From: Erysipelotrichaceae bacterium
GTDB taxonomy: Bacteria; Bacillota_I; Bacilli_A; Erysipelotrichales; Erysipelotrichaceae
NCBI GenBank assembly: GCA_003520745.1
Contig: DOUE01000043.1
Span: 1 to 31,189, forward strand
Direction of reading: 5' to 3'
Length of the DNA stretch: 31,189 bases
Under the pieces are notes generated by a model that worked only from the letters and a program-made list of their open reading frames with translations, was not told where the DNA came from and ran no database searches. The position numbers were made by a program, and so were the translations under genes. Positions 7,876-14,921 of this stretch are shown here, in pieces (the stretch's first letter is position 1; each line of letters opens with the position of its first letter).

Positions 7876-9055
7876 CGTCGATCGCGTCTTGGATGACTCT
7901 TCCCAAACGTTTGATCGCTTCTTCGATCTCGGTTTCGTTGGAGTTGGTATAGTTCAAACGTAGGGTGTTCGCATCGACCCGGTTGACATAGAAGGGATCG
8001 CCGGGGACGAAAACGATCTTGTTGGCGATGGCCTGGTCGATGAGTTTCATCGATGAGATCCCCTCGGGCAAGGTCGCCCACATGAACATCCCACCTTCGG
8101 GTTTGGTGACGCTGACGCCCTGGGGGAAGTAGCGTTCGATCATCGTCACCATGCAGTCGCGCTGTCTGCGGTACATGGCCTTGATCGTGGCGATATGCGC
8201 ATCGAGGTCGTTGTCTTTAAGGTATTGGTAGACGACGCGTTGGGCGAAGACGTTGGTATGCAGGTCGGTCGCCTGTTTCGCCGTGATCAGCTTATCCATG
8301 ATTTCAGGACAGGCTACGACCCATCCCAGCCGCATCCCCGGGGAGACGATCTTTGAGAACGACCCCAAGAGAATGCCCCTCTCCCCCAGATAGGACTTGA
8401 TCGGCATGACTTCTTCGCCATAGAAGCGAAGTTCGCTGTAGGGGTCGTCTTCGATCAACAGGCATTCATACTTTTCGATCAAACGCGCGACTTCGATGCG
8501 GTTCTCTTTCGTATAGGTCAATCCGGTCGGATTTTGGAAATTCGGTACCGTATAGAAGAACTTAGGTTGATGATTCTTCAACATTTCCTCAAGCATCCCC
8601 AAATCCACCCCGTCTTCCAATAACCTTACTTCATGGAAGGTCGGCAGATAGAAGGACATCGATTGGAGCGCCCCCAGGTACGACGGGTATTCGACGATCA
8701 CATCGTCCCCGTTGTCGATCAAGACCCGCGCCAATAAGTCGAGGGCTTGCTGGGAACCGTTGGTGATCAGGATCTGTTCGAAGGGGATGTCCAACCCGAA
8801 GCGTTTTTTATAGCGCTCGCTGATGTACTTGCGTAAAGGCACGTATCCTTCGGTGGCCGAATATTGCAGGGCATGCCGACCATCCAAGTCCAACACCTTT
8901 TTCGCCGCCTCCGCGATCTCGTCGATCGGAAAGGAAGCGGGATTCGGGAATCCTCCCGACAATGAAATCATATCCGGTTGATCCAATACTTTGAAGATTT
9001 CCCGGATGAAGGATTTTTTAACGTTACCGATGCTTTTTGAGAATTTAATGTCCAT
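7865..9055 (-). CDS. PLP-dependent aminotransferase, LysN/2-aminoadipate transaminase-like
   Basis: This 396-residue fold-type I aminotransferase resembles the LysN/KatII-like group that also forms the C-terminal half of MocR regulators. Seen features are ISLSGGFPNPASFP (30-43), LQYSATEGYVPLR (63-75), ITNGSQQALDLL (97-108), PNFQNPTG (171-178), EDDPYSELRF (202-211) and the PLP-binding Lys235 in GSFSKIVSPGMRLGW. There is no N-terminal winged-helix domain, so it is an enzyme and not a MocR regulator. Members act on aminoadipate, aromatic or branched-chain amino acids, and the substrate is not determined here. The ribosome site before the ATG is weak (ACGGGG, 5 bases upstream). It converges on proA. 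Confidence 0.9.
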   Translation of the reverse strand: MDIKFSKSIGNVKKSFIREIFKVLDQPDMISLSGGFPNPASFPIDEIAEAAKKVLDLDGRHALQYSATEGYVPLRKYISERYKKRFGLDIPFEQILITNGSQQALDLLARVLIDNGDDVIVEYPSYLGALQSMSFYLPTFHEVRLLEDGVDLGMLEEMLKNHQPKFFYTVPNFQNPTGLTYTKENRIEVARLIEKYECLLIEDDPYSELRFYGEEVMPIKSYLGERGILLGSFSKIVSPGMRLGWVVACPEIMDKLITAKQATDLHTNVFAQRVVYQYLKDNDLDAHIATIKAMYRRQRDCMVTMIERYFPQGVSVTKPEGGMFMWATLPEGISSMKLIDQAIANKIVFVPGDPFYVNRVDANTLRLNYTNSNETEIEEAIKRLGRVIQDAIDAKK

Positions 9056-9202
9056 GGGAGCCCCGTTTCTTTCTGCTCTTATTTTACGCTATGAAGGCGA
9101 AAACGGATAGAGTGAATGTAACGTATTCATCCTGTTTTCATATTTCTGAAAATGATTGTATTGATGTGGAAACATGATATCCTTGAATCAAGAGGTAAAG
9201 AT

Positions 9203-9547
9203 ATGGCCAATCACCGTTATTGTGGAGAAGGAACGATCGACTCGGTGGTCGACCTGATCAAGATCGGATTTCCTTCGACCGGGTTCAGCGTTACTTTCGT
9301 GGACGAGGCATGGAATGCGGATCGAAGCGCATGCATGTTGGTGTTTGAAAAGTACTTCATGCGCGTGGAGAACAGGGTTAGCTTAAGTATCTTGGTTTCC
9401 ACGGAAAACCAAGAAGTGTGTGTCGATCTGATCGGATCGGGCGGTGGTCGCGGTGTGATCTTCAGTTTCAATTGGGGAAGCGAAGAAGACTTCGCCTACT
9501 CGTTGGGGAAGTTGCTTGCGGAGCGCGGATTCAGGAAGCGGGGATGA
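9203..9547 (+). CDS. DUF6054-like small protein
   Basis: The 114-residue protein starts at the ATG at 9203, which has AGAGG (9191-9195) at proper distance; an earlier in-frame ATG at 9152 lacks one. It has no signal peptide or membrane segment. The pattern of a central EKYFMRVENRVSLSILV strand pair followed by a Gly/Ser turn (GSGGGRGVIFSFN) and a C-terminal helix agrees with what I recall of DUF6054 proteins of Firmicutes. That match is from memory and is not proven. Function is unknown. The stop codon is one base from the start of the following membrane protein, so the two form an operon. Confidence 0.7.
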   Translation: MANHRYCGEGTIDSVVDLIKIGFPSTGFSVTFVDEAWNADRSACMLVFEKYFMRVENRVSLSILVSTENQEVCVDLIGSGGGRGVIFSFNWGSEEDFAYSLGKLLAERGFRKRG

Positions 9548-9548
9548 C

Positions 9549-10406
9549 ATGAAAGGTCTACGGACGATGTTGATCGTGATGTTGCTTCTTCTTTTTTATG
9601 TCACCCTTTTTCCCGTCAATGCGGACATGGGTCCCAAGCCTTCCTTGAAAATCATCGTCAAGAACCCCTCGGACGACGCCTATTATCTTGATCTATTGAT
9701 TCAAGAGGAAGGCGATTTCGACAACTTGGGGGAAGAACGTCAGAACTATGACAAGAACATGCTTGAACTGCTATCATCACATGAAATCAACGGATGGTAT
9801 CCTGCCTTAACCCACGGGACGAAAAACGTTCCGTTGTTTGGGAAACTCATCGGGATCCAAGAAGGGAAGACGAACGTTCATTCGTTTTCCTATATGGGGG
9901 TTCCGACCGACTTCAAGATCATCCTTGTCACCAAAGGCGGTTTGATCCAGGTGAGCGATGAAATCCATACCTTCCTTTTTCAAACCACGATCGTCTATGA
10001 CATGGAATCCGGCAGAGTGATCGCTCCGAGCATCGTTGTCGCCTATCTGTCGCAGTTCGCCTTTACCTTCATCCCCACCTTGCTACTTGAAGCGTTGATC
10101 CTCTACCTGATGAAACTCTGGACCAAGCACAATCTGAAAACGATCCTCGTCGTCAACCTGGCCACTCAAGTTTTCATGAGCGCCATCGTGGGGACGGCTT
10201 TGCTTAAGATGGGCATACTCAGTGCTTTCATCCTCTTGATCCCGGTTGAAATCGCGATCCTGATCATCGAAACGATCGCGTACCGATTCTTACTGAAGGA
10301 CGGAGAGAATAAGAAATACGTTCTCTATGCGCTCGTGGCGAATCTGAACAGCGCCGCGCTTGGCTTCATCTTGATCATCTACGAATCGATCCTTATCCTA
10401 AAATGA
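9549..10406 (+). CDS. Exported/membrane protein with ADMGPKPS motif, function unknown
   Basis: A 285-residue protein with an N-terminal signal-like helix (1-24, ending PVNA) immediately followed by DMGPKPSLKIIV. A soluble extracytoplasmic part of about 130 residues follows, then at least four hydrophobic helices (about 158-186, 195-220, 220-243 and 255-284). The layout is a secreted N-terminal domain anchored by a C-terminal helical bundle. The ADMGPKPS sequence at the predicted cleavage site looks like a family signature, but I cannot name a characterised member. The ATG at 9549 is preceded by GGAAGCGGGG. It follows the DUF6054-like gene without a gap and ends at a hairpin. Confidence 0.8.
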   Translation: MKGLRTMLIVMLLLLFYVTLFPVNADMGPKPSLKIIVKNPSDDAYYLDLLIQEEGDFDNLGEERQNYDKNMLELLSSHEINGWYPALTHGTKNVPLFGKLIGIQEGKTNVHSFSYMGVPTDFKIILVTKGGLIQVSDEIHTFLFQTTIVYDMESGRVIAPSIVVAYLSQFAFTFIPTLLLEALILYLMKLWTKHNLKTILVVNLATQVFMSAIVGTALLKMGILSAFILLIPVEIAILIIETIAYRFLLKDGENKKYVLYALVANLNSAALGFILIIYESILILK

Positions 10407-10427
10407 AATGCCGGTTTCCCGGCATTT
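10406..10427 (+). terminator. Hairpin between convergent genes
   Basis: AAATGCCGG and CCGGCATTT form a perfect 9-bp stem with a TTTC loop. The downstream plus-strand tail (CCTATTCT) is poor in T. It sits between the plus-strand membrane gene and the minus-strand 56-residue gene and may serve both. Confidence 0.65.
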
Positions 10428-10428
10428 C

Positions 10429-10599
10429 CTATTCTAGCGGTTCGACTTTACATAACCATCTGAATAAAGCATAGGAGAGCAAGACGATGAAGACCGATGC
10501 GATCAATGCGGTCAATACATCCCCAAGGACATAGACCGCAAGCAGAACCGATAGAATCGTCACTGCGATCCAGATCCAAACTACCGTCGAGCGTTTCAT
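10429..10599 (-). CDS. 56-residue small membrane protein
   Basis: Reading the minus strand from the ATG at 10599 gives a 56-residue peptide starting MKRSTVVWIWIAV and ending WLCKVEPLE. It has a basic start and two hydrophobic helices (about 6-25 and 28-46), so it is probably a small two-pass membrane protein. Support for a real gene is strong for its size: AAAAGGAGG at 10605-10613 lies 5 bases before the ATG, a TATAAT box lies at 10633-10638, and the frame ends just before a hairpin. I recognise no family. It lies downstream of the nitroreductase on the same strand but appears to have its own promoter. Confidence 0.75.
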   Translation of the reverse strand: MKRSTVVWIWIAVTILSVLLAVYVLGDVLTALIASVFIVLLSYALFRWLCKVEPLE

Positions 10600-10632
10600 G
10601 GGCGCCTCCTTTTCGTATCCATCTTCATCTTA

Positions 10633-10638
10633 ATTATA
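10633..10638 (-). promoter_or_regulatory. -10 box for the 56-residue membrane protein
   Basis: TATAAT on the minus strand, 33 bases before the start codon. The -35 match (TTCATT, 16-base spacer) is weak. Confidence 0.55.
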
Positions 10639-10669
10639 GTCTCTTGCGAATGAAAATGAAGTTTCACGA

Positions 10670-11416
10670 TTATTTCGGCAAAAAAGACTTCATCCATTCA
10701 AGCGAACTCCGATTCATCTCAAGCGCGAAGTCACTGGCGAATTTGCGTGTGTAGATCGTATCCAGCACCTGTTTGAAATCCTGTGTCGGAAGACCCGCAT
10801 CCCGGGCTTGCGTATCCATCATTTCTTTCAACCGGTGCTCATCCATCCGCCGATAGGTGTTTTCGTGGACGATGAATTCGCGCCGATACCGGGTCGGCTT
10901 CTTGCGGTCGCGTTGCTGCTGCACGGGATAGCCGAACACCACCATCCCGATCGGCAAGGTATACTCCGGTAGATCCAAGAGCTGCCGGTGTTCTTCCACA
11001 TTTTCCAGGATGTCGCCGATATAGCAGGATCCGATCCCCAACGACTGGGCGGCGACCACCGCGTTTTGCGCGGCGATGAGCGCATCGCTGATGCATAGCA
11101 ATAATTGCCCGACCCCAGGAGCAATGACTTCTCGCTCAAGCAGGTTGAACCCGTCATACAGGCGACGGGCATCCGCGAGGAAAATCAACACCATCGGGGC
11201 TTTCGCAATGAAGGGCTGATGGTCGCAAGTGTCGGCGAGCTTGTTTTTCATCGCCGGATCGGTGATATCCAGAATCGAGTAAAGATGGAGGTTCCCCGCG
11301 GTCGGCGCCTGGATGGCCGCTTCGAGGATCAGTGTTTTTTCTTCATCCGTAATGATACGATCTTCGAACACCCGCACGGATTTGCGGTCGAAGAGTTGCG
11401 TTATGGTATCGTTCAT
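10670..11416 (-). CDS. Nitroreductase family flavoprotein (NfsA/FRP-like)
   Basis: The 248-residue protein is an FMN-dependent NAD(P)H oxidoreductase of the NfsA/FRP type. Landmarks are the N-terminal FDRKSVRVFED, QAPTAGNLHLYS, SLGIGSCYIGDI, LPIGMVVFGYP and a C-terminal RYRREFIVHENTYRRM segment that in this group helps build the flavin and NADPH sites. The length is typical for NfsA-like enzymes and longer than the minimal nitroreductase at 14383. I chose the ATG at 11416 because AAAGGAG lies just upstream; the frame also reads back to 11461 without a site. Physiological substrates may be flavins, quinones or other electrophiles; this cannot be decided from sequence. Confidence 0.9.
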   Translation of the reverse strand: MNDTITQLFDRKSVRVFEDRIITDEEKTLILEAAIQAPTAGNLHLYSILDITDPAMKNKLADTCDHQPFIAKAPMVLIFLADARRLYDGFNLLEREVIAPGVGQLLLCISDALIAAQNAVVAAQSLGIGSCYIGDILENVEEHRQLLDLPEYTLPIGMVVFGYPVQQQRDRKKPTRYRREFIVHENTYRRMDEHRLKEMMDTQARDAGLPTQDFKQVLDTIYTRKFASDFALEMNRSSLEWMKSFLPK

Positions 11417-11586
11417 GATCGTCTCCTTTGACAGTCTAACTTTAGCATAATCTTCCGCCATTCAACGCAAAAAGGGCGATAAATTAATCCAAAATTAACG
11501 TAGACTATGATATAACACAAGTAGATGAGAAGAAATGCGTCTATTTTCACATTTTGGCCAAATCCAGGCCGAAAGCGAGGACACCT

Positions 11587-13434
11587 ATGAAAAAATCCAT
11601 CGTATTCTTTGCGGCCTTACTGTTGATGCTGACGGGATGTTCAAGTTGGTATCAGAGAAACGAATCCGGAAGTCTGGTATTGATCACGAGCCGTTCGATG
11701 ATCAAGGACCTGATTTCGTCGCGTTATAGCGGATATACCGGACCGTTTGCCGAAGCGTCGAAAGACTCACTATCCGGGAACACCAATTATTCCCAGACCA
11801 ACACGCAGATCCAAGGCATCGACGAAGGCGACATCGTTAAAACCAACGGTCGCCTAATCATCCATGTCGCCGGTCAGGTGATCCGCGTCATCGACACGGA
11901 CACATCCAAAGCGATCGGTAAGATCGAATATGTCTATGATGAAAAAGCGACCAAGTTCTACTATCCCAGCGAAGTCTATCTCTATAATGATAAACTCATC
12001 GTCATGGGTTCGATTTCGAAGTACAACGGCGGGATCTATCCGATGGTCAAGGATGCGGATACCCGCATGAGCATGTTCTGGATCGGGTATCAAGATACCT
12101 TCGTCAGCATCTATAACCTGACCGACCCGACCAAACCGGTATTGGACAAGAATTATGAACTGACCGGCGGGTTCCATTCGTCAAGACTGACGGACAATGA
12201 ACTCTTGGTCATCGCCAACCAATACAATCTAATCATGTATGATGACAACGGCGGTGAGAAAGTCAATGATCCGGCCGTCACCGAAACCACCAGCGGTACG
12301 ACGATTTCGTCCTTGGATACCAAGTCGGCCTATGTGCTGCCGGGGAAACAAGGCGACAGTTTCGTCAACATCCTGAAGTTGGATTTGGATAGCTCGGCCG
12401 ATCCGAAGATCACGTCCTTCTTGGGTAATATCCAGACGATCTATGTCGATTTCGACAATCTGCTGTTAGCCCAATACCGCTATGAAGTCACCAACCAAAC
12501 GACCGGCGAAGGGAAGACCTTGACCGATCTGCTCCGCTTCGATCTCGAGAGTCTGGAATTGAAAGCCGACGCTTCGATCGAAGGCTACCTGTTGAATCAA
12601 TTCTCTCTGGATATCTTCGACGGGAACATCCGAGTCGCCTCGACCAAATGGTCCAACGACGGGAAGGTTTCCAACGCGATCCATGTCTTCAACCTCGCGC
12701 TTGAACCGCAAAGTTCCATCGTGAACCTCGCGGAAGGCGAATCCATCCGTGCCGTGCGTTTCATGGGTGAAAAAGGGTATCTGGTCACCTTCGAAAACGT
12801 CGACCCCTTGTTCGTCATCGACCTTAGCAACCCGAAATCCATCAAGGTCACCGGCGAACTGAAGGTTCCCGGATTCAGCACCTACCTGCATCCGGTAAGC
12901 GACACCGTCCTGTTCGGCATCGCGGAAGACTTGGAAGTCGTCCCGATGACCGACCAATATGGCAACAAATGGAACAGCGTCAATCGTTTCGGGATGAAGA
13001 TCAGCCTGTTCGATGTATCCGACCCGACCAAACCGACGGAATTGAAATCGTTGCGTGTCGTCGGTCAATATGGCTACACCGAAGCTTCCTACAACCACCG
13101 TGCCGTCGTCTATGACACGGAAAGGGATCTTCTGTATCTCCCGTATACCGATTCCGACTATACGACCCAGGTTTGCGAGACCTATGAAGGTAAAGAAGGC
13201 GAAGATAAATACACCTACTGCAACTTCAAAGTGGAAAGCGGGATCAAAGTCGTCCGCGTTACGGAAACCGGCGTCGAGCTAGTCAAATCGATCGTCATCG
13301 CCGCCAACAACGAATACACCAACCTGGTTTCCAGGGTCCTGTATGTCGGAGATAAGCTCTATGCGATCACCTACAGCGGTACCTTCGTCTATGACCGCGA
13401 TAGTTTCGAACTGATTACGACGATCAAGTACTAA
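11587..13434 (+). CDS. Beta-propeller domain lipoprotein (Beta_propel family)
   Basis: A 615-residue lipoprotein. The signal peptide has a charged start (MKKS), a hydrophobic core and the lipobox LTGC with Cys18 as lipidation site. After a short linker the mature part carries the hallmark of the Beta_propel family (PF09826): NTQIQGIDEGDIVKTNG, followed by repeated blades (for example HVFNLA, LFVIDLSNPKSIKVTGEL, ISLFDVSDPTKPTELKSL). These proteins are displayed outside the membrane in archaea and Firmicutes and have no established function. The ATG at 11587 has AGCGAGGA upstream. The gene stands alone: the divergent nitroreductase lies before it and two terminators follow. Confidence 0.93.
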   Translation: MKKSIVFFAALLLMLTGCSSWYQRNESGSLVLITSRSMIKDLISSRYSGYTGPFAEASKDSLSGNTNYSQTNTQIQGIDEGDIVKTNGRLIIHVAGQVIRVIDTDTSKAIGKIEYVYDEKATKFYYPSEVYLYNDKLIVMGSISKYNGGIYPMVKDADTRMSMFWIGYQDTFVSIYNLTDPTKPVLDKNYELTGGFHSSRLTDNELLVIANQYNLIMYDDNGGEKVNDPAVTETTSGTTISSLDTKSAYVLPGKQGDSFVNILKLDLDSSADPKITSFLGNIQTIYVDFDNLLLAQYRYEVTNQTTGEGKTLTDLLRFDLESLELKADASIEGYLLNQFSLDIFDGNIRVASTKWSNDGKVSNAIHVFNLALEPQSSIVNLAEGESIRAVRFMGEKGYLVTFENVDPLFVIDLSNPKSIKVTGELKVPGFSTYLHPVSDTVLFGIAEDLEVVPMTDQYGNKWNSVNRFGMKISLFDVSDPTKPTELKSLRVVGQYGYTEASYNHRAVVYDTERDLLYLPYTDSDYTTQVCETYEGKEGEDKYTYCNFKVESGIKVVRVTETGVELVKSIVIAANNEYTNLVSRVLYVGDKLYAITYSGTFVYDRDSFELITTIKY

Positions 13435-13456
13435 ACGGCCGCAAGGCCGTTTTCTT
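13434..13456 (+). terminator. Terminator after the beta-propeller lipoprotein
   Basis: AACGGCC, loop GCAA, GGCCGTT, then TTTCTT. The stem begins in the stop codon. Confidence 0.9.
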
Positions 13457-13466
13457 ATCTTCATGA

Positions 13467-13494
13467 AAAAAGACCTCGACATCGAGGTCTTTTT
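13467..13494 (-). terminator. Symmetric bidirectional terminator next to the rubredoxin gene
   Basis: AAAAAGACCTCGA (13467-13479) and its exact reverse complement (13482-13494) are separated by two bases. Both strands give a stem ended by T residues, so it can stop the minus-strand rubredoxin transcript and any read-through from the left. Confidence 0.9.
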
Positions 13495-13499
13495 CTTAC

Positions 13500-13661
13500 T
13501 TAGTCGATCGGTGTGAAGTCGGCTTTGGTGACGCCGCACAGCGGGCAGTACCAATCTTCGGGCAGCGCTTCAAACGGGGTTCCCGGGGCGACACCGGAAT
13601 CGGGATCGCCGACGGTCGGATCGTAGATGTAATCACAGGCGTTGCATGCGTAACGTTTCAT
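13500..13661 (-). CDS. Rubredoxin
   Basis: The minus strand encodes a 53-residue rubredoxin, a small one-iron electron carrier. The four iron ligands are clear: CNAC (Cys6, Cys9) and CPLC (Cys39, Cys42). Family residues DYIYDP, GDPDSGVAPGTPFE, LPEDWYCPLCG and F49 near the end are present. The residue after the first CxxC is Asp and not the usual Gly, a small departure. GAGGAGA lies 7 bases before the ATG at 13661. In anaerobes and microaerophiles rubredoxin passes electrons to oxygen- or peroxide-reducing enzymes; no obvious partner is adjacent, though the peroxiredoxin and nitroreductases of this window are redox genes. Confidence 0.97.
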   Translation of the reverse strand: MKRYACNACDYIYDPTVGDPDSGVAPGTPFEALPEDWYCPLCGVTKADFTPID

Positions 13662-13694
13662 TTCGATTCTCCTCTAAGCCTTGGCTTTGAGTAC

Positions 13695-13723
13695 AGTATA
13701 CCAAAATCGAAAGGCATTGAAAA
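13695..13723 (-). promoter_or_regulatory. Promoter for rubredoxin
   Basis: On the minus strand TATACT (13695-13700) is preceded at 17 bases by TTTCAA (13718-13723). It lies 34 bases before the start codon. Confidence 0.6.
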
Positions 13724-13776
13724 GGGTTCATCCCCCAAGAATGAAATTCATCGTCAAGAACGGTGCCGACACCCGA

Positions 13777-14268
13777 CTAGATGAATTTCTCCAATGAGAT
13801 CACGTAGGGGGTGAAACCGTTTCGCTCATAGATTGCGATCGCGGCCTTATTCCAGGCATAAGCGTGGAGTTTGATGCGATGGATGTCGTTTTGGGTAAAC
13901 CACGTGTGAAGTTCTTCCATGAACTTCTTCCCCAAACCCAAGCCGCGCGCTTCCTCCATCACAAACAAGTCGTCGATCAAGCCGTAGCGGCCGGTCCCGT
14001 TGTCCGCGCGGGGGTCCTGGATCAGGATCTTCCCCACCGCATAGCCGACCGGGATCGTTTCACTCTCCGCGATCAGGATCAAACTCGCGTCGTCCCTTGA
14101 TTCAAAGAACTCCCTCGATGATTTCGCGATGGCGTCAAAAACCGTCCGATCATCGTCGTATTTGCACTCATCCGCATGATGCGCGCGGTTGAACCGGCTT
14201 AGCGCCACCGCGAACGAAACGAACACATCGAGATCCTCATCCACCGCTCTTCTTATTTTCAATGCCAT
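13777..14268 (-). CDS. GNAT family N-acetyltransferase
   Basis: A 163-residue single-domain GNAT protein. The acetyl-CoA pyrophosphate loop is in VMEEARGLGLGKKFMEEL (motif A, near 103-120), followed by the motif B pattern AYAWNKAAIAIYERNGF (near 137-153). AAAGGAG lies before the ATG at 14268. The acceptor could be an amino acid, a polyamine, a small amine or a protein terminus; the sequence does not say. It faces away from the nitroreductase gene at 14383 across a 114-base gap that contains that gene's promoter. Confidence 0.9.
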   Translation of the reverse strand: MALKIRRAVDEDLDVFVSFAVALSRFNRAHHADECKYDDDRTVFDAIAKSSREFFESRDDASLILIAESETIPVGYAVGKILIQDPRADNGTGRYGLIDDLFVMEEARGLGLGKKFMEELHTWFTQNDIHRIKLHAYAWNKAAIAIYERNGFTPYVISLEKFI

Positions 14269-14348
14269 CGTCGTTTCTCCTTTGTCTTGTTGTTTGGTAG
14301 GGATTCAATAAAAAGCTGATTATCCCGTCCATGGAAAGAAGGAAGCTA

Positions 14349-14357
14349 TGCTATAAT
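14349..14357 (+). promoter_or_regulatory. Extended -10 promoter for the nitroreductase at 14383
   Basis: TGCTATAAT (14349-14357) is a perfect extended -10 element. No good -35 is seen, as is common with extended -10 promoters. GGGAGG follows before the ATG at 14383. Confidence 0.7.
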
Positions 14358-14382
14358 TCTTCCAAGATAAGGGAGGTTACCC

Positions 14383-14901
14383 ATGGAATTCCTCAAACTC
14401 GCGAAAGAACGCTACTCGGTACGTCAATACTCCAACAAACCCGTCGAAGAAGAAAAACTGGCGATGGTCCTGGAGGCGGGTAGGGTTGCGCCGACCGCCG
14501 CAAACAAACAACCCCAACGGATCTTCGTCTTGAAGACCGTCGACGAAATCAAGAAACTCCACGAATGCACGCGCTATGATTTCCATTCGCCGATCGTGCT
14601 GATCATCGCCTACGATAAGTCGGTTTCATGGAAGCGGAAGTACGACGCGCATGACGGCGGGGAGATCGATGCTTCGATCGTCACGACCCACATGATGCTT
14701 CAAGCCTGGGAATTGGGTTTGGGAACGTGTTGGGTCGGATCGTTCGACCCGGTCAAAGTGAAGGAACTCTTCGCATTCCCGGAAACCTTCGAACCGGTCG
14801 CCCTGTTTCCCTTAGGGTATCCTTCTTCGGATGCCAAACCGATTCCGCTCCATTATTCTCGCAACGCCTTGCTGGAAGGCGTCAACCTCTTTACGAAATG
14901 A
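14383..14901 (+). CDS. Nitroreductase family protein, minimal form
   Basis: A 172-residue FMN-binding nitroreductase-fold protein. It shows ERYSVRQYSNKPVEEEKL at the N-terminus (flavin phosphate binding Arg/Ser), RVAPTAANKQPQ, and LGLGTCWVGSFDP followed by PVALFPLGYPSSD. It is shorter than the protein at 10670-11416 and of a different subfamily, so the two are not recent duplicates. It has its own extended -10 promoter and its own terminator, so it is a single-gene unit. The likely activity is NAD(P)H-dependent reduction of a nitro compound, quinone or similar substrate. Confidence 0.9.
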   Translation: MEFLKLAKERYSVRQYSNKPVEEEKLAMVLEAGRVAPTAANKQPQRIFVLKTVDEIKKLHECTRYDFHSPIVLIIAYDKSVSWKRKYDAHDGGEIDASIVTTHMMLQAWELGLGTCWVGSFDPVKVKELFAFPETFEPVALFPLGYPSSDAKPIPLHYSRNALLEGVNLFTK

Positions 14902-14921
14902 ACGGCAACCGCCGTTTTTTT
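14901..14921 (+). terminator. Terminator after the minimal nitroreductase
   Basis: AACGGC, loop AACC, GCCGTT, then a run of T to 14921. The stem begins at the last base of the stop codon, and the stop codon of the convergent nucleotidase lies in its tail. Confidence 0.92.

Noticed and set aside
6789..8081. A 430-codon open frame on the minus strand opposite proA
   Set aside because: It lies antisense to proA and runs into the aminotransferase in another frame. Its translation is rich in Arg/Asp/His with no recognisable domain, the pattern expected from the codon bias of the true gene.
9120..9200. A promoter for the DUF6054-like gene
   Set aside because: Several AT-rich hexamers (TTGTAT, TTGATG, GATATC) are present, but none pair at 16-18 bases, so I make no call.
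12466..13098. A 210-codon minus-strand frame inside the beta-propeller lipoprotein
   Set aside because: Shadow of the lipoprotein codon pattern; no ribosome site and no family resemblance.
10670..14901. Tandem duplication of nitroreductases
   Set aside because: The two proteins (248 and 172 residues) differ in length, motifs and C-terminal region, so they are separate subfamilies and not recent copies.
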